From positions 1 through 9,658 of the forward strand of contig JBMFVX010000112.1 of assembly GCA_049965775.1 (NCBI GenBank): DNA of 9,658 bases, in the 5' to 3' direction. This document shows, one piece after another, positions 1 through 7,317 of this stretch; position 1 is the first letter of the stretch, and the number at the start of each line of letters is the position of its first letter. A program made the position numbers and the translations under genes. This stretch comes from JABEVB01 sp049965775 (lineage in GTDB: Bacteria; Planctomycetota; Phycisphaerae; WQYP01). Under the pieces are notes generated by a model, which was given only the letters and a program-made list of their open reading frames with translations, was not told where the DNA came from and ran no database searches.

Positions 1-213
1 TACACTCGGGCCGATGCAGACAAGATGTCTGCGTTACCGGCGCAGCCGGCTGACTGCCCGGAAAAATTGCCACGCCCCGTCCCACCTGAACCTTGGCAAA
101 GCATTGCCGTTTGGCGCCGCTTTGCCCCGCATTTGCACTGCCGAAGCAATCTGTATACGCTACAAGCGGCTTCGTTTATTCATGCAACCGAGATTTTGCG
201 CAGGAGAAAATAC
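1..213. other. Leader region upstream of the aldehyde dehydrogenase
   Basis: No gene is supported here. The aldehyde dehydrogenase frame is open back to an ATG at 25, but the 63 extra residues are rich in Pro, Arg and His, do not resemble the start of an aldehyde dehydrogenase, and that ATG has no Shine-Dalgarno. A perfect 6-bp hairpin (GCAGAC at 16-21, GTCTGC at 27-32, 5-base loop) lies near the left edge. It has no T-run after it, so it is not an obvious terminator of a gene further left. Confidence 0.5.
132..159 (+). promoter_or_regulatory. Possible sigma70-type promoter for the aldehyde dehydrogenase
   Basis: TTTGCA (132-137) and TATACG (154-159) are separated by 16 bases. Each matches the -35 and -10 consensus at 4 of 6 positions. 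Transcription would start near 166, giving a leader of about 50 bases that includes the Shine-Dalgarno at 202-206. The call rests on motif match only. Confidence 0.3.
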
Positions 214-1695
214 ATGAGCGTTACGATGCTACCGGAAGTCAAAAAGTTTTTGTCCAATCAACCGCTGAAGTTTTTTGTCGGCGGCAAGCATGTTACCGCC
301 GCGGCTGGGGGCGCCTTTGAAACCCGCGACCCCGGCACCGGTGAGGTATTGGCGACAGTTGCCGCCGCCGACGCACAAGATGTAGACGCCACCATTGGCG
401 CAGCCGCGCACGACTTTGCCCACAGCCCATGGGCGACCATGCCCGCCAACGACCGCGCCGTTATACTGCATCGGCTTGCCGACCTTATAGACAAACACAC
501 CCCTGCGCTCGCCCAGCTCGAATCGCTGGATGTTGGCAAACCGCTGGCACAGGCCGTCGGTTTTGACATTCCATTTACCGCCAAGGCATTCCGCTACTTT
601 GCCGATTTGTCGGTTCATGCCCGGCGGCGCGAGCCGCTGGCCCTCCAAGGCATCGAAGCTCATACCTTGCGCAAGCCCTACGGCGTTTGCGGTTTTGTAC
701 TGCCGTGGAACTTCCCATTTCTGCTGCTGGGTTGGAATCTTGCGCCCGCTCTTGCCGCCGGCAACGCGGTGGTGCTCAAGCCGGCCGAAGATACCCCGCT
801 CACAAGCCTGTACTTTGCAGAACTGTGCCAACAGGTCGGCATACCGGCCGGTATCGTCAATATCATCACCGGCTTTGGCCATACAACGGGCGCAGCTCTA
901 TCCAAACATCCCGGCTTGGCCCGCATTGCTTTTACCGGCTCGCCCGAAGTGGGCCGGCTGGTGGCTGAGGCCGCCGGGCGCAACCTCATTCCATGCAAGC
1001 TCGAACTCGGCGGCAAAGGCGCCGCGGTCATTTTTGACGATGTAGATATTGCCGCTACCGCTAAACAACTTGCCGCAGCCGTTACTCTTAACAGCGGCCA
1101 GGTATGTTGCACCGCCACCCGCTGGCTGGTGCACGAAAAAATATTCGATCAGTTTGCCGCCCAAGCCAAGCACGAAATGCAGTCGCTCAAACTCGGACAC
1201 GCCCTCGATACGCACACCCAGATGGGTCCGGTCGTTTCGGCAAAGCAAAAGCAGCGTGTGCTCGGTTACCTCGACAAAGGCCGCAGCCAGGGAGCAACCG
1301 CCGTGCTCGAAGGTGGCTCTGAGCCAAGCCTGCCCGGCTTTTTTGTCAAACCCGCCTTACTTCAAGGCCCACCTGAAAACATCTGCGCGAAGGAAGAAAT
1401 TTTTGGCCCCGTGGCCTATTTAATGCGATTTAAGGATGAAGCCCAGGCCCTGCAACTCGTCAACGCCTCACGCTACGGCTTGGCGAATTCAGTTTGGTCG
1501 GCTGATTTGGCCCGGGCACAGCGCGTGGCCGAAGCACTCGTCGCCGGCAACTCCTGGATTAACGCGCACAACGTATTTGCCTACGGCCTGCCATATGGCG
1601 GCGTCAATCTCAGCGGTATGGGCGGCGGCGTTAACAGCCCCGAAACGTTTTACGACTACCTGCGGCCGCAAACCATCGCCCGCCCGTTGGCGTGA
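214..1695 (+). CDS. NAD(P)-dependent aldehyde dehydrogenase
   Basis: This is a 493-residue member of the aldehyde dehydrogenase superfamily, which oxidises an aldehyde to a carboxylic acid with NAD(P)+ in the cytoplasm. The length is typical of the classical family. Visible landmarks are the oxyanion Asn in PWNFP (N166), the cofactor-binding Lys in VVLKP (K189), the FTGS loop (240-243), the general base Glu in LELGG (E264), the nucleophile Cys in NSGQVC (C298, followed by a second Cys) and EEIFGPV (394-400). All catalytic residues are present, so the enzyme should be active. The ATG at 214 is chosen because AGGAG at 202-206 sits 7 bases upstream and the protein then begins like normal family members. 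The WNFP and NSGQVC style and overall spacing recall betaine-aldehyde or other broad-range dehydrogenases, but the substrate cannot be assigned. No pathway partner lies beside it, and it converges with the P-type ATPase gene. Confidence 0.95.
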   Translation: MSVTMLPEVKKFLSNQPLKFFVGGKHVTAAAGGAFETRDPGTGEVLATVAAADAQDVDATIGAAAHDFAHSPWATMPANDRAVILHRLADLIDKHTPALAQLESLDVGKPLAQAVGFDIPFTAKAFRYFADLSVHARRREPLALQGIEAHTLRKPYGVCGFVLPWNFPFLLLGWNLAPALAAGNAVVLKPAEDTPLTSLYFAELCQQVGIPAGIVNIITGFGHTTGAALSKHPGLARIAFTGSPEVGRLVAEAAGRNLIPCKLELGGKGAAVIFDDVDIAATAKQLAAAVTLNSGQVCCTATRWLVHEKIFDQFAAQAKHEMQSLKLGHALDTHTQMGPVVSAKQKQRVLGYLDKGRSQGATAVLEGGSEPSLPGFFVKPALLQGPPENICAKEEIFGPVAYLMRFKDEAQALQLVNASRYGLANSVWSADLARAQRVAEALVAGNSWINAHNVFAYGLPYGGVNLSGMGGGVNSPETFYDYLRPQTIARPLA

Positions 1696-1813
1696 CCACA
1701 CCGGCGACGCGGCGGCAAAACCGCAGTGCCGCGCCTCGAACCTCAGGCAAGTCATCTGGCGTTGCAACGGCTCGCCGGTTGAGGCATGAATGTAAACTTT
1801 CCGATGCGGCAGG

Positions 1814-1842
1814 GAGCCGCTCATTGAGACCCACGGGCTTTT
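1814..1842 (+). terminator. Weak terminator-like hairpin in the convergent gap
   Basis: AGCC (1815-1818) can pair with GGCT (1836-1839), with an extra G-T pair outside, enclosing a small CTC/GAG helix (1820-1822 with 1826-1828). It is followed by TTTT then AA. It lies about 120 bases after the aldehyde dehydrogenase stop and could end that transcript, but stem and T-run are both short. A competing GCGGC/GCCGC hairpin (1806-1810 with 1816-1820) overlaps it. It has no T-run in either direction. Confidence 0.25.
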
Positions 1843-1860
1843 AATGTAGCGTTTCAGGCG

Positions 1861-3864
1861 TTAACTGTGCATATCGGTCATTTGCCGCGGGGCCAGGCTG
1901 GCGCGAAGAGCGTTAAGCACCACGACCACGTCAATGGCCTCTTGAATGATTGCTCCGGCCACCGGCGGTAAATATCCGGCTGCCGCAAAGGCCACCGCGC
2001 CCAGCGATAAAATGATGCCTCCTACCGCCGATTGCAGCGCAATGCGCCGCAGTCGCTGCGCTATATGCAGAAACTCATCCACACGGTGCATGGAAGAATC
2101 GAGTATCACCGCCGCGGCTGCTTCCGCGGTAACGTCCGACGTTTTGCCGAACGCGATCCCCACGGTAGCTGCCAACAGCGCCGGCGCGTCGTTAATGCCG
2201 TCGCCCAGGTATGCGGTGCGGCCCAGCGCCGTTTCGGTTTTGACGATGGCCAGCTTTTCTTCCGGTGTTTTTTCGGCGTAAACAATATCAATGCCCACGC
2301 GCTTGGCTACATCGTGCGCTTCGGCTGCGCGATCGCCGGTAAGCAGAATCATCCGGCTAATATTGTGTTTGGGGCCGAGATGCTGCATAAACCTGGTAAC
2401 TTCAGCACGAGGCTCATCCTTAAACTGTATGACCGCAGCATAGTCGCCATCGAGCAGAACCACGCATTCCAGGCCGGCCGCCGTTGGCGGCAGCGTGGCG
2501 GCAATCGCCGCCGACACCTTTTTGCGGCCGGTAATTTCAACCCGACGGCCGGCAACGGTTCCCAGCAACCCATGCCCGGGCGGCTCGCGCACATCATCCA
2601 CCGGCAGAAGTTCGCTGCTGCCAGCGCCCCACGCAGCCAATATGGCCCGCGCCAGCGGATGCTTAGAGTACTGCTCCACACTCGCGGCATAGCGCAGCAC
2701 GTCGGCGGGCGAAATGCCTTCCGCGGCAACCACGCCCGTGAGGCGCGGCTCGCCATAGGTGAGCGTGCCGGTTTTATCAAAAAAGAACGTTCGACATGTC
2801 GGCAGTTGCTCCAGCACAGCCGGGTCTTTGACAATAATGCTGCGCCGCGCCGCAAGCGAAATCGCACCGATAATCGCCACGGGAATGGCAATCAGCAGCG
2901 GGCAGGGCGTAGCAACAACCAACACGGCCAAAAATCGCACCGGATCGTGCGCTGCAATACCCGCCGCCAGCGCTATCAGCACCGCCACCGGCGTATACAA
3001 AGCACCGAGTGTATCGCCCAGCCGCCGCAGACGCGGACGCTGCTGCTGCGATTCCTGCATTACCCGCATAATGCGGGCATAACGAGAATCTTGCGGCGGC
3101 CGGGTGACGGTTATGGTCAAAACCGATTCGCCATTCACAGCGCCTGAAAGCACTTCGGCGCCGGGCGCTTTGGCAATCTGATAAGGCTCGCCGGTAAGGT
3201 ACGATTCGTCCATGCCGCCGTGGCCTTCGAGCACCACGCCGTCCGCCGGGCATATATCGTGCGCATAAATAAGCAACGTGTCGCCGGGGATGATCTCCGG
3301 GACGGGCACATCCACAACCGCGGTGCCGAGCTTTTTGTGCGCAGCCGCCGGCATGCGCTGGGCCAGCGCACGCAGAACCGACGAGGCGCTGCGAACCGCG
3401 TACGCCTCCAGCGCCTCGCCGCCGGAGAGCATCAACACCACCAGCGTACCGGCAAGGTATTGCCCCAACAGTGCCGCAGTAACAATGGAAATGCCCGCAA
3501 GAAGGTCTGAGCCGAATTTTCCACGAAACAACGCTTTTAGCAGGCCCCAAACCAATGGTGCGCCGCCTAGTAGAAGCGCAATCCACAAGGGCAGATTTGA
3601 TACCAGCGGCCCGGCACGAAATGCAAAATGCAGCACCAAAAAAGCCGCGATCGCCGCAATCGCCAGAACTGCAATAGCGCTATTGAGCCAACTATGCGAG
3701 TCGGATCGCTCCGCTGCGCCGGCAGGGCCTGCTTGATCGCCCCCCTGCGCCTGCGCTGCTGTGGCGGCTGTCGCAGCCGTTATGGGCGTGACCGCCGTTT
3801 GCGAGCGGGCATCTGCTTTTTTCGCTGTCTCTGTACGCACCGGATCGTCTGTTTGCGTTGCCAT
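1861..3864 (-). CDS. P1B-type (heavy-metal) P-type ATPase
   Basis: The product is a 667-residue membrane pump that uses ATP to move metal ions across the inner membrane. Numbering from the ATG, it has the actuator TGE (224-226), the phosphorylated Asp in FFFDKTGT (D363), the nucleotide-domain His-Pro of P1B pumps in SKHPL (402-403) and the hinge GDGIND (554-559). Hydrophobic helices lie near 61-83, 89-111, 120-156 (two), 290-338 (two) and two after 610, the eight-helix P1B plan. The ion-site motif is TPCP (319-322) rather than the CPC of copper, zinc or cadmium pumps. The last helix carries QEAID before VVVVLNALR. The first 60 residues are an Ala/Thr-rich tail without a CxxC metal-binding domain. 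The frame could begin at a TTG at 3882, but the ATG at 3864 has GGAG 5 bases upstream and is preferred. No regulator or chaperone gene adjoins it, so the metal is unknown. Confidence 0.93.
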   Translation of the reverse strand: MATQTDDPVRTETAKKADARSQTAVTPITAATAATAAQAQGGDQAGPAGAAERSDSHSWLNSAIAVLAIAAIAAFLVLHFAFRAGPLVSNLPLWIALLLGGAPLVWGLLKALFRGKFGSDLLAGISIVTAALLGQYLAGTLVVLMLSGGEALEAYAVRSASSVLRALAQRMPAAAHKKLGTAVVDVPVPEIIPGDTLLIYAHDICPADGVVLEGHGGMDESYLTGEPYQIAKAPGAEVLSGAVNGESVLTITVTRPPQDSRYARIMRVMQESQQQRPRLRRLGDTLGALYTPVAVLIALAAGIAAHDPVRFLAVLVVATPCPLLIAIPVAIIGAISLAARRSIIVKDPAVLEQLPTCRTFFFDKTGTLTYGEPRLTGVVAAEGISPADVLRYAASVEQYSKHPLARAILAAWGAGSSELLPVDDVREPPGHGLLGTVAGRRVEITGRKKVSAAIAATLPPTAAGLECVVLLDGDYAAVIQFKDEPRAEVTRFMQHLGPKHNISRMILLTGDRAAEAHDVAKRVGIDIVYAEKTPEEKLAIVKTETALGRTAYLGDGINDAPALLAATVGIAFGKTSDVTAEAAAAVILDSSMHRVDEFLHIAQRLRRIALQSAVGGIILSLGAVAFAAAGYLPPVAGAIIQEAIDVVVVLNALRASLAPRQMTDMHS

Positions 3865-3915
3865 TGCTTCTCCACATGCCAAGCCTCATGAAGGCCTCGC
3901 AAGAGATTCACCCAC

Positions 3916-4200
3916 GCTGGGAGCCTGTCCAAGTAATCGCCGGGTTGCGACGGCATGATTTTTGGCACGCCTCAAGTAGCGGTAACAATAGCGTACCTGA
4001 TGCAGATGGCATCCGAGGAGCCGCGCCGCAGAGGGGGGCCAAAAAAGCATGCCGCCCTGCGGGGTGGGTCTGAAATGCCCCGTCTGCTTTGTTGTCGGAT
4101 CTCGCAGACTCTTCTTTTAGAGTCGGCTCGATCCTCCGCCGCGCATACGGGGCATTTCAGACCCATCGCAATCCCGGCCATTACTCGGACAGGCTCCTAG
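3916..4200. repeat. Structured three-way-junction inverted-repeat element
   Basis: Three nested inverted repeats tile this stretch. The outer arms are 3916-3950 and 4166-4200, which pair over about 35 bases with a few mismatches and one bulge. The second helix pairs 3951-3966 with 4038-4054, with one mismatch and one bulge. The third pairs 4065-4083 with 4147-4165 perfectly over 19 bases (TGGGTCTGAAATGCCCCGT) and extends to 4087/4143 past one mismatch. Helix ends abut exactly at 3950/3951 and 4165/4166, with a 10-base linker at 4055-4064, so a single strand forms a three-way junction. Smaller hairpins sit in the loops (GATGC/GCATC near 4000-4014; 4097-4101 with 4130-4134; GACTCT 4107-4112 with AGAGTC 4119-4124). 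There is no convincing reading frame. It could be a non-autonomous mobile element with terminal inverted repeats, or a structured RNA. No clear target-site duplication was found. Confidence 0.7.
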
Positions 4201-4504
4201 CCGCAGTAACGTCTGCGGCATTCGCGCCCTGACCGTCGCAAAACAGGACGAGGGTATTATAGCCGCTGCGCCGCTGGCGGCAAGCGCAGGCAATGAGCAC
4301 GGCAACCGCGGTCTACCCATGTTCCTTGCGGCGTACGAATTGCAGTTATTCGCAGCCCGCACCCGTGATGGAGGCTCACGCTTAGCCGCCGGCCTGCCGA
4401 TGGTAACCGGCCTGCAACTCATGGCGTGCCATTGCGAGATGGCCCTGTATGGCCTGAAGTCCGATTTATCGGCAGACCCGCCGCAATAATCGGCCGCGGC
4501 TGGC
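4201..4504. other. Non-coding stretch with small hairpins
   Basis: No gene is supported. Directly after the repeat element is a perfect hairpin, CCGCAG (4201-4206) with CTGCGG (4213-4218), which adds a G-C pair at 4200/4219. A second hairpin pairs CTGCGC (4266-4271) with GCGCAG (4284-4289). CCGGCCTGC occurs twice, at 4389-4397 and 4407-4415. None is followed by a T-run, so none is a convincing terminator. Confidence 0.4.
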
Positions 4505-4533
4505 GTGACTTATGTCAGCAAAACACGTATACT
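4505..4533 (+). promoter_or_regulatory. Probable promoter of the RNase E/G gene
   Basis: GTGACT (4505-4510) and TATACT (4528-4533) are exactly 17 bases apart. The -10 box matches the consensus at 5 of 6 positions and the -35 at 4 of 6. Transcription would begin near 4540, giving a leader of about 135 bases before the ATG at 4676. This is the best promoter match in the window. The AAGGAG at 4535-4540 would fall at or before the start of that transcript. Confidence 0.5.
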
Positions 4534-4551
4534 TAAGGAGATTTATCCGTA

Positions 4552-4668
4552 GTGCGGCGTTCGCCTATGGATGGCGAAGCTGTAATTTTTTGGGTTTCGC
4601 CCACACACAATACAACACGCATAATGTTGAGGGTTTACCATCAGTTTAGAACCATCGGAAGCGTTTGA
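4552..4668 (+). CDS. Possible 38-residue leader peptide ahead of RNase E/G
   Basis: A GTG at 4552 opens a 38-codon frame ending with TGA at 4666-4668, seven bases before the RNase E/G ATG. AAGGAG at 4535-4540 lies upstream, although 11 bases is a long spacing. An in-frame ATG at 4567 is an alternative start. The arrangement would allow translational coupling to a downstream gene that has no strong Shine-Dalgarno of its own. Against it, the predicted transcript start near 4540 would exclude the Shine-Dalgarno, and the peptide resembles nothing recognisable. Treat as tentative. Confidence 0.15.
   Translation: MRRSPMDGEAVIFWVSPTHNTTRIMLRVYHQFRTIGSV
4557..4601 (+). promoter_or_regulatory. Two mutually exclusive hairpins in the RNase E/G leader
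   Basis: GGCGAA at 4573-4578 can pair with TTCGCC upstream at 4560-4565 (7-base loop) or with TTCGCC downstream at 4596-4601. The second pairing extends inward to 9 pairs, counting two G-U pairs (4573-4581 with 4593-4601). A run of six T (4585-4591 region) follows the first hairpin and lies in the loop of the second. The layout is that of an attenuator-like switch. RNase E of Escherichia coli controls its own message through its leader, so a structured leader is plausible here, but this sequence is not that element. Confidence 0.3.
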
Positions 4669-4675
4669 GCAGTCT

Positions 4676-7303
4676 ATGCCGACTGACTCAAGTAGCGCAG
4701 AGTTAACATCCGCAGCCGATTCGGCGGCGAGCGGCGCGGGGCCATCCGACGACGCTCCGGCCGATGGCACGTCCACCGGCAAAACGCGGCGCCGACGCCG
4801 ACGCGGTGGTCGCGGCCATCGCGGTCGCGGCCGAAGCAAACGCGTTCCGGCCGCCGCCGCGCCCGAACTGTCGCAGGAGCCTGCACCAGAGGTTGACGCA
4901 CCAATAGATAATGCTGCATCCGTCGCAGCGGAAACAGCGGATTCGACCGACGTCGTTGGCGAATCGCGATCTGATGAACCCGGCTTGCAGTCGCCTGCGC
5001 CATCATCCGCCATCGAGCCGCCCCTTCAGCCAACCGCAGAGGTCGCTGGCGAAGACACTTCCAAACCGGCACCGCAGCGATCTTTGGAACCGAGGCCCCG
5101 CACCAGCAGCCCGCGACGTCCACCCCTGGAATCGCCTCTGGCCGATGTTGTGGCACTGCCGCCAAATACGACGCCCGCCATGCGGCTGGGCGCGCGGCAT
5201 CTTGTGGCCCGAGCCGGCCCTGGAGCCATTCGCCATCTGGGGCGGCGCAGCTTTGGCGGCACAACCCGCACCCGACAACAATTCAGACCCAGCGGGACAC
5301 CGCCGGTCGCCGGCGAACCCACTCCGCCGGCTTCGACACCCGGAGCACCTCATTCTGCCCATGGCCATCCCCATCCGCATGGCCGACACCACGTGGAAGC
5401 GCCGGGGTATGCCAACAAGCCAACCACACCACCGGCCAACACGACCGGCGAGTGGCTTTTAACCGGCGCAGCAAAGAACGAAGCGACCGATACCGCCCCA
5501 CAGGCCGCGTCAGCGCTGCCCGAAGCTATTTTGGCAATGGCCCAAGCCGGCAGCGAAGTCGTGCAGGCAGCCGCGCCGGCTCCGCCGGTTCGCCGCAGCA
5601 GTCCACCACGGCAACTGCTCATTAACGTCGCCGATGAGGACGAAGTGCGCATTGCCGTTTTGCAACAGGGTGTTCTCGACGAGCTGTACATGGAGCGCGC
5701 CAGCACCGAATTGCACGTAGGCAATATCTACAAAGGCCGCGTTACCAATGTGGAGCCTGCAATTCAGGCGGCATTTATTGATTTTGGCATCGGCAAAAAC
5801 GGGTTTTTGCATATAAGCGACCTGCATCCGCAATACTTTTCGGGCGCACGGCGAAGCGTCGGCCCGAAGCGTGGCCCGCGCGGCGCAGCCGACGGACCTC
5901 CCGACGGCGACGACACCGATATTGAATCAGCGGCGCCGGGCGGCATTTATGGTGAAGGCGACCTGGAGTTTTCCGAAGACGCCATCGAAGAATTTGATAT
6001 GGAGGCCGGCCCCGACCACATTCTGCCGATGGAAAAGGTCGGCCGCAAAACTCCGCGTCACAGCCGACCGCCCATTCAGCAGTGCCTGCGCCGCGGCCAG
6101 GAAATTATTGTGCAGGTGACCAAAGAAGGCATCGGCACCAAAGGCCCGACGCTTACCAGCTACATCAGCCTCCCCGGCCGCTACCTTGTGATGATGCCGG
6201 GCATGAGCCAGCTTGGCGTATCGCGTAAAATAGAAGATGAGACCCAGCGCCGGGCCTTGCGCAAAATACTTCAAGAGCTGGACCCACCCAAAAACCTGGG
6301 CTTTATCATTCGCACCGCCGGTATAGACCGCACCAAAAAAGAACTGCAACAGGACCTCATGTACCTGGTGCGCATGTGGCGGCAGATCGGCCAGCGCATC
6401 ACCACGCAGGCCGCCCCCACCGAGCTGTATCAGGAAAGCGACCTGGTTATCCGCACCATTCGCGACCTGCCCATTGAAGATTTTGACCGCATTATCGTGG
6501 ACGATCCGCAGGTGGCCGCACGCGTGCGCGATTTTCTTTCGATTGTGAACCCCGCGGCCGCCGAATTGGTTGACCAATACACCGAGACGCTGCCGCTGTT
6601 TCAGCGGTTTAACGTGGAACGCCAGATTGAAAAAATCAACAGCCGCCGGGTGGAAATGCCCAACGGCGGCTCGCTCGTGATAGATTCCGCCGAGGCGCTG
6701 GTCGCCATTGACGTAAACTCCGGGCGTTACCGCGAGTTCCGCGATGCGGAGCTTACGGCATACAACATCAACAAAGACGCCATCAAGGAAATCTGCCGGC
6801 AATTGCGGCTTCGCGATCTTGGCGGCGTGGTGGTTATAGACTTTATAGACATGCGCGAAGACCGCCACAAGCGCGAAATTGAGCGGCTGCTGCGGGAAGA
6901 AATGAAGCTCGACCGCGCCCGCGCCAAGGTGCTGCGCATGAGCCAGTTCTGCATGGTGGAACTGACCCGCCAGCGGGTTAAGCCCAGCCTCAAGCGAAGC
7001 ATTTATCAGGACTGCCCGCATTGCCACGGCGCGGCGCTGATTAAAACGCCTGAAAGCGTCACCCTCGATGTCATGCGCCGGCTCGCAGCCGGGGCTTCAC
7101 GTGCCGATGTAAGCCGCATAGACGTGCGTGTCTACCCGACCGTGGCGACATTTATACTCAACCGCAAACGCAAGCAGCTTGTGGCGCTTGAAGATCGCTC
7201 TGGCAAACGGTTCAACATCTATCCGGACGCCGCCCTGGCAGGCGACGCCGTGCTGCTCGAGGCTTTTGATATCCGGGGCAACCTGCTGAACCTCGGATTG
7301 TAA
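4676..7303 (+). CDS. RNase E/G-family endoribonuclease with long N-terminal extension
   Basis: The 875-residue protein is a cytoplasmic endonuclease that cuts single-stranded RNA during mRNA decay and rRNA/tRNA processing. The catalytic core occupies about 312-875. It begins with an S1 domain (GNIYKGRVTNV, 349-359; AAFIDFG near 365-371; GFLHISDL, 376-383), interrupted by an acidic, Gly-rich insertion at roughly 388-465. The 5'-sensor part (TSYISLPGRYLVMMPG, 494-509; GVSRKIED, 514-521) follows. The DNase I-like domain carries the metal-binding Asp residues in AIDVNSG (D679) and VIDFIDM (D722). The Zn-link CPHC is at C780 and C783, after which the protein ends without the long C-terminal scaffold of E. 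coli RNase E. The first 310 residues look disordered, Pro/Ala-rich, with an Arg cluster at 38-56 and a His-rich patch at 226-239. The ATG at 4676 has only a weak upstream purine stretch; the frame is open to 4631 without another standard start. E versus G subtype is not decided. Confidence 0.93.
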   Translation: MPTDSSSAELTSAADSAASGAGPSDDAPADGTSTGKTRRRRRRGGRGHRGRGRSKRVPAAAAPELSQEPAPEVDAPIDNAASVAAETADSTDVVGESRSDEPGLQSPAPSSAIEPPLQPTAEVAGEDTSKPAPQRSLEPRPRTSSPRRPPLESPLADVVALPPNTTPAMRLGARHLVARAGPGAIRHLGRRSFGGTTRTRQQFRPSGTPPVAGEPTPPASTPGAPHSAHGHPHPHGRHHVEAPGYANKPTTPPANTTGEWLLTGAAKNEATDTAPQAASALPEAILAMAQAGSEVVQAAAPAPPVRRSSPPRQLLINVADEDEVRIAVLQQGVLDELYMERASTELHVGNIYKGRVTNVEPAIQAAFIDFGIGKNGFLHISDLHPQYFSGARRSVGPKRGPRGAADGPPDGDDTDIESAAPGGIYGEGDLEFSEDAIEEFDMEAGPDHILPMEKVGRKTPRHSRPPIQQCLRRGQEIIVQVTKEGIGTKGPTLTSYISLPGRYLVMMPGMSQLGVSRKIEDETQRRALRKILQELDPPKNLGFIIRTAGIDRTKKELQQDLMYLVRMWRQIGQRITTQAAPTELYQESDLVIRTIRDLPIEDFDRIIVDDPQVAARVRDFLSIVNPAAAELVDQYTETLPLFQRFNVERQIEKINSRRVEMPNGGSLVIDSAEALVAIDVNSGRYREFRDAELTAYNINKDAIKEICRQLRLRDLGGVVVIDFIDMREDRHKREIERLLREEMKLDRARAKVLRMSQFCMVELTRQRVKPSLKRSIYQDCPHCHGAALIKTPESVTLDVMRRLAAGASRADVSRIDVRVYPTVATFILNRKRKQLVALEDRSGKRFNIYPDAALAGDAVLLEAFDIRGNLLNLGL

Positions 7304-7304
7304 A

Positions 7305-7314
7305 GGCGTACGCC
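7305..7314. repeat. 10-bp perfect palindrome after the RNase E/G stop
   Basis: GGCGTACGCC starts one base after the TAA at 7301-7303. It is perfectly self-complementary and could be a protein-binding site or a tiny structure, but it is too short and too tight for a standard terminator hairpin. Confidence 0.35.
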
Positions 7315-7317
7315 ACA

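Noticed and set aside
25..213. 63-residue N-terminal extension of the aldehyde dehydrogenase
   Set aside because: No Shine-Dalgarno at 25, the extension is unlike the family, and the ATG at 214 has AGGAG at a good distance.
2032..3147. 371-codon open frame on the + strand inside the P-ATPase gene
   Set aside because: It is antisense to a gene with all P-type ATPase motifs; its translation is rich in Arg, His, Gln and Asn without domain features, typical of a shadow frame in GC-rich DNA.
3926..3931. TTGGAC on the minus strand as a -35 box for the P-ATPase, with GAATCT 17 bases on
   Set aside because: The -10 match is only about half and the region is part of a repeat arm; not strong enough to list as a promoter.
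3955..4200. 81-codon frame within the structured element, considered as a transposase remnant
   Set aside because: The frame is generated by the inverted repeats themselves and shows no DDE, HUH or Tyr-recombinase motif.
4266..4289. CTGCGC/GCGCAG hairpin as a terminator
   Set aside because: There is no T-run after it in either direction and no gene ends nearby.
3865..4675. Searched the 810-base gap for tRNA, CRISPR repeats or an integron-type attC site
   Set aside because: No cloverleaf with a TTCGA-type T-loop, no regularly spaced direct repeats and no integrase gene were found; the inverted repeats are longer than in attC sites.
5927..7027. 366-codon open frame on the minus strand inside RNase E/G
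   Set aside because: It lies opposite the conserved catalytic domain and its translation has no recognisable motif.
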